Shown here piece by piece: positions 44,721-51,583 of a DNA stretch of 64,000 nt. This stretch comes from Dietzia natronolimnaea (GTDB taxonomy: Bacteria; Actinomycetota; Actinomycetes; Mycobacteriales; Mycobacteriaceae). The notes below the pieces were generated by a model. It saw only the letters and a list, made by a program, of their open reading frames with translations. It did no database searches and was not told the DNA's origin. A program made the translations under genes and the position numbers. Within the stretch, counting starts at the first letter, position 1; each line of letters starts with the position of its first letter. Where the stretch lies: assembly GCF_039525805.1 (NCBI RefSeq), contig NZ_BAAAHZ010000006.1; one strand, written 5' to 3'.

Positions 44721-44736
44721 TGTGACGTAATCCACA
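44721..44736. promoter_or_regulatory. CRP/GlxR-like site
   Basis: TGTGACGTAATCCACA matches the cAMP-receptor/GlxR consensus TGTGAnnTAnnTCACA, including the central TA, with one mismatch. It is 160 bp upstream of the meta-cleavage-product hydrolase gene and downstream of the lipase stop. It may help couple that gene to carbon status. Confidence 0.45.
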
Positions 44737-44787
44737 ATCGTTACCTACTTGTCACATGAGAATTTCCGAGTAGAGTCCTCGCCATCG

Positions 44788-44820
44788 CCGCGCGGGGATG
44801 TTCAGGGACTCCCCGCGCGG
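44788..44820. terminator. GC-rich hairpin insulating the KstR-type promoter
   Basis: Eleven-bp arms CCGCGCGGGGA and TCCCCGCGCGG pair perfectly around an 11-nt loop. It lies between the lipase gene and the next promoter, so it probably ends lipase transcription; a TTAATTT stretch follows after five bases. Confidence 0.6.
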
Positions 44821-44867
44821 CTGACTTAATTTCGGCGCCGCCCGCATTTCGGCCGAGGCGCCCGACT

Positions 44868-44883
44868 CTAGAACGTGTTCTAG
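44868..44883 (+). promoter_or_regulatory. KstR-type operator, perfect palindrome
   Basis: CTAGAAC-GT-GTTCTAG has perfect 7-bp arms and fits the KstR consensus TnnAACnnGTTnnA. It overlaps a -10-like TAGTAT (44881-44886) that lies 10 nt before the hydrolase ATG, so bound repressor would block a leaderless transcript. Confidence 0.78.
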
Positions 44884-44896
44884 TATCGTGACTCCC

Positions 44897-45766
44897 ATGA
44901 GCTCTCTCGACTTCGAGTCCACCAGCAGGACCCTCACCGCCGGCCGCTTCGAGCTGCACTTCCACGAGGCGGGGGAGCAGAGCGTGACGGAGCCGGAGAG
45001 CACGGTCCCGGTCCTGTTCCTCCACGGTTCCGGCCCGGGCGTCACCGCGTGGTCCAACTTCTCCGGCAACTTCCCCGTCTTCGCCGAGCGTTTCCACACG
45101 ATCCTGCTGGACATGCCGGGCTTCGGCAGGAGCTCGGACCTGGAGTGGGAGAAGGCCTACCCCCTGATCGCCGCCGAGGCGATCGACGCGTTCTGTGAGG
45201 CCAAGGGCATCGAGAAGGTCGACATCATCGGCAACTCGATGGGCGGCAACGTCGCCTGCGAGACCGCCCTGGCCTACCCCGGGCGCGTCCGCAAGATGGC
45301 GCTCATGGGCCCCGGCGGCCTGGCGGCACCGCTGTTCACCCCCGAGCCCAGCGAGGGCTCGCGGCGCCTGTTCGACTTCCTGGCCTCGCCCTCCGACGAG
45401 TCCATGGCCGCGTGGGTCGACACGATGGTGGGCAACAAGAAGGTCGTCTCCGACGAGCTGATCCACGCACGGACCGAGGCCGCCACCGCCCCGGGGGCCG
45501 TCGAGCGGATGTACGCGATCTTCGGATCGATCCTCAAGCCCGAGAACGCCTACACGCCGCTCTACGCACGGGCCTCCCAGATCCGCCAGGAGACGCTGCT
45601 CATCTGGGGCCGCGACGACCGCATGCTGCCCTACGAGCAGGCGCACTTCGCGTTCCGGCAGCTCCCCCGCGCCGAGCTCCACGCCTTCTCGCGCTGCGGG
45701 CACTGGGCGATGATCGAACAGAAGGACAAGTTCGAGCGCCTGGTGATCGACTTCCTGCTCAACTGA
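44897..45766 (+). CDS. Meta-cleavage-product hydrolase (HsaD/BphD type)
   Basis: A 289-aa alpha/beta hydrolase of the C-C bond hydrolase family that includes steroid-degrading HsaD. HGSGPGVTAW (43-52) forms the oxyanion region, the nucleophile is Ser 114 in GNSMGGN, the acid is D240 or D241 in WGRDDRM and the base is H269 in RCGHWAMIEQ. Such enzymes cleave vinylogous diketones made by extradiol dioxygenases. The KstR-type palindrome at the promoter favours a steroid ring substrate. The hsaA-C genes usually linked to hsaD are absent here. Start ATG 44897 (GTG 44888 is an alternative); no Shine-Dalgarno sequence. Confidence 0.82.
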   Translation: MSSLDFESTSRTLTAGRFELHFHEAGEQSVTEPESTVPVLFLHGSGPGVTAWSNFSGNFPVFAERFHTILLDMPGFGRSSDLEWEKAYPLIAAEAIDAFCEAKGIEKVDIIGNSMGGNVACETALAYPGRVRKMALMGPGGLAAPLFTPEPSEGSRRLFDFLASPSDESMAAWVDTMVGNKKVVSDELIHARTEAATAPGAVERMYAIFGSILKPENAYTPLYARASQIRQETLLIWGRDDRMLPYEQAHFAFRQLPRAELHAFSRCGHWAMIEQKDKFERLVIDFLLN

Positions 45767-45783
45767 CCCGCTAGCCTCGGGGC

Positions 45784-46668
45784 ATGAGCGAGTCGCCGCA
45801 GCCCGACCAGCCCGCCGCGGAACAGCCCTCTGCGGAACAGCCCACCGTGGATCCGCGCACCGGCGAGGACCTGTCCTGGAAGAGCACCCCGGTCGCGATC
45901 GTCCTGCTCGACCGTCCCGCACCAGGCCACGCCGAGGTCGGCGACCTCCTCGCCGAGATCTTCGAGGGCTCCTACGAGGTCGATCCCGGGACGGACGACG
46001 ATCCCGCGACCGGCGTGTCGGTCGAGGACGTCACGGTCGTCGCCACCCCGCTCGACCTCCCCGTGGCCGACGGCGAGGCGTCCCGCTACACCGCGAACCT
46101 GGCCATCTGGAACGGCGGGGAGAGCGTGGTGGACACGCATCGCTCCCAGGTCGTCGTGGCCGCCTTCCGCCTCGGCCCGACAGGCGACGACGGCGAGCCG
46201 GGCGAACCCGAGTACCTGGACCCCAGGCTCGAGACGCTCCGGTGCGAACTCGCGGTGGCCACGGTGACCGCCGCCCTGACCGCCCTGCCCGGCGCGATCG
46301 CGGTGAGCGTCGGCGGCGCGGCCACCACCCTGCCGGCCGGCCCCTACCGCGATCTCGTCGCCGGCAACCCGCTCCCGGTGCCCGCCCTCGTCGGGCTGCG
46401 GGCGGGCATGCAGTCCGAGACCACCTCGTGCGTCTACACCAGCGGGCTCGGGCGCTTCGGCCGCCTGGACATGGAACGGCTCGACGTCGCCGGGCCCCCG
46501 GGCGCCCTCTACGGGCAGATGTGCGACCTGGTCGCGTACACGCTGGGCTCGGGCACCGTGTTCCAGCCCGGCCAGGCCCTCGAGGTGGGCGGGCCGCAGC
46601 CCCTGCTCACCAGCGTCGAGACCTCACCGTTCACCGGGCAGCAGGTCCTGCGTCTCACGCCCGGCTGA
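45784..46668 (+). CDS. DUF4261-domain protein
   Basis: A 294-aa protein with a DUF4261-like body (VAIVLLDRPAPGHAEV near residue 38 and a C-terminal VGGPQPLLTSVETSPFTGQQVLRL split segment). Its N-terminus carries short repeats of AEQPSAEQPT. No catalytic motif is evident. TAGCCT at 45772-45777, 6 nt before the ATG, suggests leaderless transcription separate from the hydrolase gene 17 bp upstream. Function unknown. Confidence 0.65.
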   Translation: MSESPQPDQPAAEQPSAEQPTVDPRTGEDLSWKSTPVAIVLLDRPAPGHAEVGDLLAEIFEGSYEVDPGTDDDPATGVSVEDVTVVATPLDLPVADGEASRYTANLAIWNGGESVVDTHRSQVVVAAFRLGPTGDDGEPGEPEYLDPRLETLRCELAVATVTAALTALPGAIAVSVGGAATTLPAGPYRDLVAGNPLPVPALVGLRAGMQSETTSCVYTSGLGRFGRLDMERLDVAGPPGALYGQMCDLVAYTLGSGTVFQPGQALEVGGPQPLLTSVETSPFTGQQVLRLTPG

Positions 46669-46682
46669 GCACGGACCCGGCG

Positions 46683-47405
46683 TCAGGGTCGCCGGTTGGT
46701 GGTCCGCTCCACCACCAACCGCGTGGTGGCCGCCAGCTGGAACGGCCGGACGACGGGCTCGATGCGACTGGTCAGCCGTTCCTTCTTGAGCCTGGCGATC
46801 ACGCTTCGGACCAGCTCGGGCAGGGGAGTGCCCGAATGGTCGACCAGCGGGTAGATGCGGACCTCCGGGGCGACCCTCGCCATCTCGACGATCGCGTCGA
46901 CATGGTCGGCCGTGCTCATCCGGTCCGCGTAGGTGAACAGAAGGTGGGAGCACAGGACGAGGTCGGCCGAGTCGGAGGCCAGTGGCAGATCCGGGAGAGC
47001 GCCGGCGACGTACCTCCCGGGCGCGACCTCGAGGTCGGCGAGCATCGACTCCGCCGCGGTCCGGCGGACGGATTCGTGACCGACCACGCCGCCCCGGACG
47101 TCCCAGTCGTAGTCGAGGTCCCGGGAGTGGAAGTGGGCCAGGGATCGATCCAGGTCCGCCAGGACCCGTTCCCGCAGGTCGCCGCCACCGAGCGCGTACT
47201 GCGGATCCACCGCGATCGCGTCCCCGCCCGCCGCGCAGATCTCCGCCACCGCGCTGGCCGCCCCGCCCGGGCAGTCGACGATCCGCCCACCCAGGTCCGC
47301 GTCGTCGAGGCTGAACATGTCGGTGTACTCCGCCAGCGAGCGCGCGCTCACCAGGACGTCCGATTCCGACAGCGGTAGGTGGATGGTTCGGGGACTTGCA
47401 GTCAC
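46683..47405 (-). CDS. Class I SAM-dependent methyltransferase-like protein
   Basis: A 240-aa protein with a Rossmann-like SAM-binding start, IVDCPGGAASAVAEICAAG (motif I, about 42-60) followed by AIAVDPQYAL (acidic loop). SADLVLCSHLLF near residue 150 matches motif IV. The substrate domain is not recognised. GTG 47405 follows GAGGAGAA. The gene is convergent with the DUF4261 gene after 14 bp. Substrate unknown. Confidence 0.68.
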   Translation of the reverse strand: MTASPRTIHLPLSESDVLVSARSLAEYTDMFSLDDADLGGRIVDCPGGAASAVAEICAAGGDAIAVDPQYALGGGDLRERVLADLDRSLAHFHSRDLDYDWDVRGGVVGHESVRRTAAESMLADLEVAPGRYVAGALPDLPLASDSADLVLCSHLLFTYADRMSTADHVDAIVEMARVAPEVRIYPLVDHSGTPLPELVRSVIARLKKERLTSRIEPVVRPFQLAATTRLVVERTTNRRP

Positions 47406-47803
47406 CTGGACGTTCTCCTCGATCAGGTCGGGATGGGCCGGTCTCGGCCGTGGTCCTCTCCGGGCCGAACCGTGGTCCGGTGTGGACCGTGCTCCCGACT
47501 GATGATCGGCCCACCCGTTCCCGGTGGGTCCGTGACGCGCGTCCTACGCCGAGGCGTGGTGGGCGAGGTGAGCGGCGCGGATCCACCGGGGTTCGCATCG
47601 CCAACACATGAGCACGTCGTTCTGCACGGCGTCACGGTAACAGCGCCCTCCGACACCGGCCACCGATTCGACACCGGTGCACCGAACCCTGACGTCCGGC
47701 CCGGAAGTGACGTGCCCCACCAGCAGAACGGACACACGTTATAGTTTTGTCCACCGCGGCATGCGCGCAGAGTCGTTCCGCCAGCACCGATACTGGAGTA
47801 CAC
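47406..47803. other. Long divergent intergenic region with lipase promoter
   Basis: A 398-bp gap between the divergent methyltransferase-like and lipase genes. It holds a TATAGT -10 box at 47740-47745 (five of six to consensus) that would give a leader of about 50 nt before the lipase, and two small inverted repeats: GGTCC-N5-GGACC (47474-47488) and CCCACC-N7-GGTGGG (47510-47528). No credible small gene was seen. Confidence 0.5.
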
Positions 47804-49192
47804 GTGAGATCACCGTCACCGGACCGGGCCGCCACCCGCGGCCTGTCCCCTCTCGCCGGGGCGCTCGCGCTCGGACTGGTCGTGGCCCTGGCTCCGGCTC
47901 TCGCGACCGGCGCGGCCCCGGAGGCCGCCGCGCAGGGTTCATCGGCACAGGGTTCGTCCGACCACGGTTCGTCCAACGCCCCGGACCGGACGGCGTTCTA
48001 CACCCCACCGGCGCAGCTGCCCGCGATTCCCGGCACGGTGATCCGCAGCGAGCCCATGGGCCTCACGCCGAGCGTCCCGGACCTCGTCGCGGGCGGTGCC
48101 CTGTCCGCCGACGCCCAGCGGATCATGTACCGCTCGACCGGCGCGGCGGGCGGGCCCGTCGCCGTCACCGGCACCTACCTCCAGCCCAAGGCCCCGTGGA
48201 CCGGCCCCGGCCCGCGACCGCTCGCCGTGGTCACGCCCGGCACGCAGGGTCAGGGAGACCAGTGCGCGCCCTCGAAGTCCATGGAGGTCGGGCTCAGCGC
48301 CCGGACGGCCCCGCTCTCATTGGCGGCCGGGTACTCGCTGATCGACGCGTACTCCATGCTCGCCGAAGGCTTCGCCGTCGTCGTCACCGACTACGAGGGG
48401 CTGGGCACGCCCGGCCACCACCCCTACGTCAACCGCGACGCCCAGGGCCGCTCGGCCCTGGATGCCGCCCGGGCCGCGGTGCGGTTGTCCGGGACCGACC
48501 TCGCCCCCGACTCCCCCACGGTCGTGAGCGGGTACTCCCAGGGCGGAGGCGCGGCCGCCGCCGCCGCCGAGATGCAGCCCCAGTACGCACCTGACCTCGA
48601 CCTGGTGGGGATCGCCGCGGGCGCCCCGCCGTCGGACATGCTCGGCACCCTCGACCGCGTCGACGGCGGCGTCCTCACCGGGGCCGTCGGGTACGCCATC
48701 AACGGGATCCTGCAGGTGCACCCCGAGCTGCGTCCGGCGTTCGACCGGCAGCTCAACGACGAGGGCAGGCGCATGCTCGAGGTGACCTCGACGCAGTGCG
48801 TCGCCGAGACCGCGTTCGCCTACGGTCTGCGCCGGACCACCGAGTTCACCGCGCACGGGAACTCGCTGGCCGACGCCGCCCGGTCCGAGCCCGAGATCCT
48901 GCGGGTCCTCGAGGGCTACAACCTCGGCCGCGTGGCCCCCACGGTCCCCGCGATGGTCCTGATCGGGCGCAACGACGACGTGGTCCCCCACGACACCGCG
49001 GTCGACCTGGTGCGGGACTGGTGTGCCCGGGGCGCCACGGTGGAGCTGCGTACCGCGGAGCTACCGGCTCTCGCGCCGGGGCTGGTGGTCGACCACGCCC
49101 TGCCGATGCTGGCCGAACGCGCCACCAACGCGCGCTACCTCATGGACCGGGTGCACGGCCTGCCGGCCCCGGACTCCTGCGGCACCGTCTGA
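47804..49192 (+). CDS. Secreted LIP-family lipase/esterase
   Basis: A 462-aa exported hydrolase, a diverged paralog of the lipase at 43433. A signal peptide (hydrophobic core about 15-35) leads into a low-complexity linker with AQGSSAQGSSDHGSS repeats. The nucleophile is Ser 245 in GYSQGGG and the C-terminal His lies in VVDHALPM. Cysteines near 154, 335 and the C-terminus could form disulfides. GGAG lies six bases before GTG 47804. Expected to hydrolyse acylglycerols or esters outside the cell. A 15-bp-stem terminator follows. Confidence 0.87.
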   Translation: MRSPSPDRAATRGLSPLAGALALGLVVALAPALATGAAPEAAAQGSSAQGSSDHGSSNAPDRTAFYTPPAQLPAIPGTVIRSEPMGLTPSVPDLVAGGALSADAQRIMYRSTGAAGGPVAVTGTYLQPKAPWTGPGPRPLAVVTPGTQGQGDQCAPSKSMEVGLSARTAPLSLAAGYSLIDAYSMLAEGFAVVVTDYEGLGTPGHHPYVNRDAQGRSALDAARAAVRLSGTDLAPDSPTVVSGYSQGGGAAAAAAEMQPQYAPDLDLVGIAAGAPPSDMLGTLDRVDGGVLTGAVGYAINGILQVHPELRPAFDRQLNDEGRRMLEVTSTQCVAETAFAYGLRRTTEFTAHGNSLADAARSEPEILRVLEGYNLGRVAPTVPAMVLIGRNDDVVPHDTAVDLVRDWCARGATVELRTAELPALAPGLVVDHALPMLAERATNARYLMDRVHGLPAPDSCGTV

Positions 49193-49201
49193 CGCCGGAC
49201 C

Positions 49202-49235
49202 ACGGAGGGGCCCGCCGGGTGGCGGGCCCCTCCGT
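49202..49235. terminator. Strong bidirectional hairpin terminator
   Basis: Fifteen-bp perfect arms starting ACGGAGGGGCCCGCC with a 4-nt loop (GGGT) lie between the convergent lipase and SnoaL-like genes. No T tract, as is common in actinobacteria. Confidence 0.8.
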
Positions 49236-49241
49236 CGTCCG

Positions 49242-49676
49242 TCAGGGCAGGTTGTGGTGGAAGGCCTGCTCCTGGGCGAGGCTGTCGATCCGCCAGCCCT
49301 CTGCGGTCCGGACGAACCCGAGCACGTACCAGAGCCCGTAGAAGAACACCTGCTGGTCCTTCTCCTCCACCGGCCGCAGGGCCATCGGGTTGAAGCACAT
49401 GCAGCGTCCGGTCGCGGTGTCGCCGTCCAGGGTCACCGCGAGGTTGCCCATGAGGTGCTGGGTGGAGGCGAAGATCGGCAGCATCTCCGCCAGCCAGGTG
49501 CGCACCGCCGGATAGCCGTCCGCGGGGCCGCCCGAGGCCTCGTAACTCACCCGGGCGTCCGGGGTGAACACCCTGTCCAGTCCGTCGAAGTCACGGGCGT
49601 CGATACAGGTCGCGTACCTGGTCACCAGGTCCTGGAGGTCCCAGCGATCGGACAGCTCGACCAGTGTTCGACTCAT
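49242..49676 (-). CDS. SnoaL/NTF2-like polyketide cyclase-family protein
   Basis: A 144-aa SnoaL_4-type protein: LQDLVTRYATCIDARDFDGLDRVF near the N-terminus (split here over the helical face), VSYEASGGPADG and a C-terminal ALRPVEEKDQQVFFYGLWYV region. These folds host isomerases, dehydratases and cyclases acting on hydrophobic rings. TAGCCT (49689-49684) lies 7 nt before the ATG, giving a leaderless start that shares its -10 with the divergent neighbour. Reaction unknown. Confidence 0.78.
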   Translation of the reverse strand: MSRTLVELSDRWDLQDLVTRYATCIDARDFDGLDRVFTPDARVSYEASGGPADGYPAVRTWLAEMLPIFASTQHLMGNLAVTLDGDTATGRCMCFNPMALRPVEEKDQQVFFYGLWYVLGFVRTAEGWRIDSLAQEQAFHHNLP

Positions 49677-49682
49677 GCCCAC

Positions 49683-49689
49683 TAGGCTA
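49683..49689. promoter_or_regulatory. Bidirectional -10 element TAGGCTA
   Basis: TAGGCTA reads as TAGGCT on the plus strand, 12 nt before the ATG at 49701, and as TAGCCT on the minus strand, 7 nt before the ATG at 49676. Only 24 bp separate the two start codons, so both genes appear to be transcribed leaderless from one symmetric box. Confidence 0.5.
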
Positions 49690-49700
49690 ACGTGGCCCGC

Positions 49701-50243
49701 ATGCAGTTCGAGCAGGAATCCCGCGCCCGCCAGGCGATAGAGCAGCTCAAGTACCGGTACTGGCGGGCCTGCGACGCCAAGGATCCGGAGGGGTTCCGGG
49801 CGTGCTTCGTCGCCGAGGGCGGCCTCCTGGACTTCGGCCCGCTCGGCCGCACCGACCCGGACACGATGGTCGGGATCTTCCGTCAGATCGCCCTGGCCAC
49901 CGCCTCCGACGGCGGACCCCGCATCCTCGACATGCACCACGGCCTCATGCCCTCCATCGCTGTCGAGGACCCGGCGGACGGGGGCGCGCCGCGGCGCGCC
50001 ACCGGCACCTGGACGTTGCAGTTCCGTCAGGTGGACCGGGAGAACGGCACCGAGACCCTCTCCACCGGCGAGTACTCCGATGTCTACGTGGTGGAGAGGG
50101 GCCGCTGGGTGATGGCCGAGTGCCTGTTCTCCCCGGGGTGGTCGATCACGCGCTCCCTCGACAGCGCGACCGTGACCTTTCCCGAGGTCCACACCGTCCG
50201 GGGAGACGAGACGGAGGCCGCGACCGCCGGGGTCGACTCGTGA
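49701..50243 (+). CDS. SnoaL/NTF2-like protein
   Basis: A 180-aa SnoaL_4-type protein: AIEQLKYRYWRACDAKDPEGF, then DMHHGLMPSIAVEDP and a C-terminal GRWVMAECLFSPGWSITR segment. It is divergent from a second SnoaL-like gene and overlaps the following SDR gene (GTGA), so it is the first gene of a three-gene operon. It may act on the same hydrophobic substrate as that SDR. Reaction unknown. Confidence 0.75.
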   Translation: MQFEQESRARQAIEQLKYRYWRACDAKDPEGFRACFVAEGGLLDFGPLGRTDPDTMVGIFRQIALATASDGGPRILDMHHGLMPSIAVEDPADGGAPRRATGTWTLQFRQVDRENGTETLSTGEYSDVYVVERGRWVMAECLFSPGWSITRSLDSATVTFPEVHTVRGDETEAATAGVDS

Positions 50244-51136
50244 CCGCGCGCGTCGCCCTGGTCACCGGCGCCAGCCGCGGCGTCGGCAGGGGGGTGGCCA
50301 CCGCGCTCGCCGACGCCGGCTGGACCGTGTACGTCACCGGACGCTCGGCCGAGCGACTGCAGGCCACGGTCGACGCCGCGGCCGGCGCCTCCGGCCGGGT
50401 GCTCCCCCTCGAGTGCGACCACGGCCGGGACGACGAGATCGTCGCCGTCGTCGCCCGCATCGTCGCCGACACCGGGCGCCTGGACCTGCTGGTCAACAAC
50501 GTGTGGACCAACCCCAAGGGCTTCATGGGCTTCAACGGCAAGTTCTGGGAGCGGCCCGCCGGGGACTGGGACGCGCTCATGGGGATCGGGCTGCGCGCGC
50601 ACTACGTCGCCAGCTGCGAGGCCGCCAAGGTGATGGTCCCGCAGGGGTCGGGCCTGATGGTGAACATCTCGTCCTTCGGGTCGCGCTCGCCGTTCCACAC
50701 CGTGCTCTACGGGATGAGCAAGACCGCCCTGGACAAGATGGCCTCGGACATGGCGCACGAGCTCGCCGGGACCGGCGTGTCCACCCTGTCGCTGTGGCTC
50801 GGCCTCATCCGCACCGAGCTCATCCTGTCGTTGGGGATGGACGACTTCAACGGCTTCCCCCTGGACCGGGCCGAGGACCCGACCTTCGTCGGCCGCGTGA
50901 TCGCGGCACTGGCCGACGATCCGTCGCTGCCGGCGCTGAGCGGGTCCACGGTGATCACGGCCGAATACGGTCGCGAGCACGGGGTGACGAACGACGACGG
51001 CGAGGTGCCGCTGTCGCACAGGGGCGCCTTCGGCGGTGGTCCGCTCTTCCCACCGGTGACGGACGAGCAGCTGGGGATCACGACGGTCGACGAGGTGGCC
51101 GAGGCCGGCGGGCACAACGGATTCGTGGGGAGGTGA
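50240..51136 (+). CDS. Short-chain dehydrogenase (DHRS1-like)
   Basis: A 298-aa SDR with the cofactor motif TGASRGVGRGVA near residues 9-20, LVNNVWTNPKG at about 87-97 (the NNVW variant of NNAG seen in DHRS1-type SDRs), ISSFGSRSP near 137 and YGMSK near 156-160. The GTG start overlaps the SnoaL-like gene and its stop overlaps the next small membrane gene (GTGA). Substrate unknown; a steroid or related ketone is possible from the neighbourhood. Confidence 0.85.
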   Translation: MTARVALVTGASRGVGRGVATALADAGWTVYVTGRSAERLQATVDAAAGASGRVLPLECDHGRDDEIVAVVARIVADTGRLDLLVNNVWTNPKGFMGFNGKFWERPAGDWDALMGIGLRAHYVASCEAAKVMVPQGSGLMVNISSFGSRSPFHTVLYGMSKTALDKMASDMAHELAGTGVSTLSLWLGLIRTELILSLGMDDFNGFPLDRAEDPTFVGRVIAALADDPSLPALSGSTVITAEYGREHGVTNDDGEVPLSHRGAFGGGPLFPPVTDEQLGITTVDEVAEAGGHNGFVGR

Positions 51137-51528
51137 CGGTGTCTCCCCGAGGGATCGGCGAGTTCGACGACCCGCTGGAGCGCCTCGAGCGCAACGAACG
51201 CCAGGCCAGCCAGGCCATCCGCTACGTGCTGCTGTCCGCCTCGGCCGTCGTCATCTTCGCGGTCGCGCTCGTCGCGGTGGGCGGCGGCATCGGCGAGGAG
51301 TGCACGGAACCCGGCGGCACGTGCCTGACCTCGGACCGGGTCGAGGTGGTGCTGCTGCCGCTTCTGCTGTCGGTGATCCTGTCCGTGACCGCGGGGGTCA
51401 AGACCTACCGGCGGTGGAAGCAGCACATCAGGTGGCGGCCGTGGCTGTTCGCCAGCTACGCCATGTGGATGATCACCACCACCTACCTGATCGGCTCGTC
51501 CTCGGCGGTGTTCGTGCAGGTGGGCTGA
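51133..51528 (+). CDS. Hypothetical membrane protein
   Basis: A 131-aa protein with three hydrophobic segments (about residues 29-50, 74-92 and 109-127) and two cysteines in the first loop (EECTEPGGTC). No family recognised. The GTG 51133 overlaps the SDR stop; a second GTG two codons later is also possible. It closes the SnoaL-SDR operon and is convergent with leuS. Confidence 0.65.
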   Translation: MTVSPRGIGEFDDPLERLERNERQASQAIRYVLLSASAVVIFAVALVAVGGGIGEECTEPGGTCLTSDRVEVVLLPLLLSVILSVTAGVKTYRRWKQHIRWRPWLFASYAMWMITTTYLIGSSSAVFVQVG

Positions 51529-51583
51529 CCCCTCACCCCGACCGGGACCTCACACCGCCCGGCCCTCACACCGTCCGGACCTC

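Noticed and set aside
49684..49697. KstR-type box between the SnoaL genes
   Set aside because: TAACGTGG lacks the GTT half of AACnnGTT. The sequence is better explained as overlapping -10 boxes.
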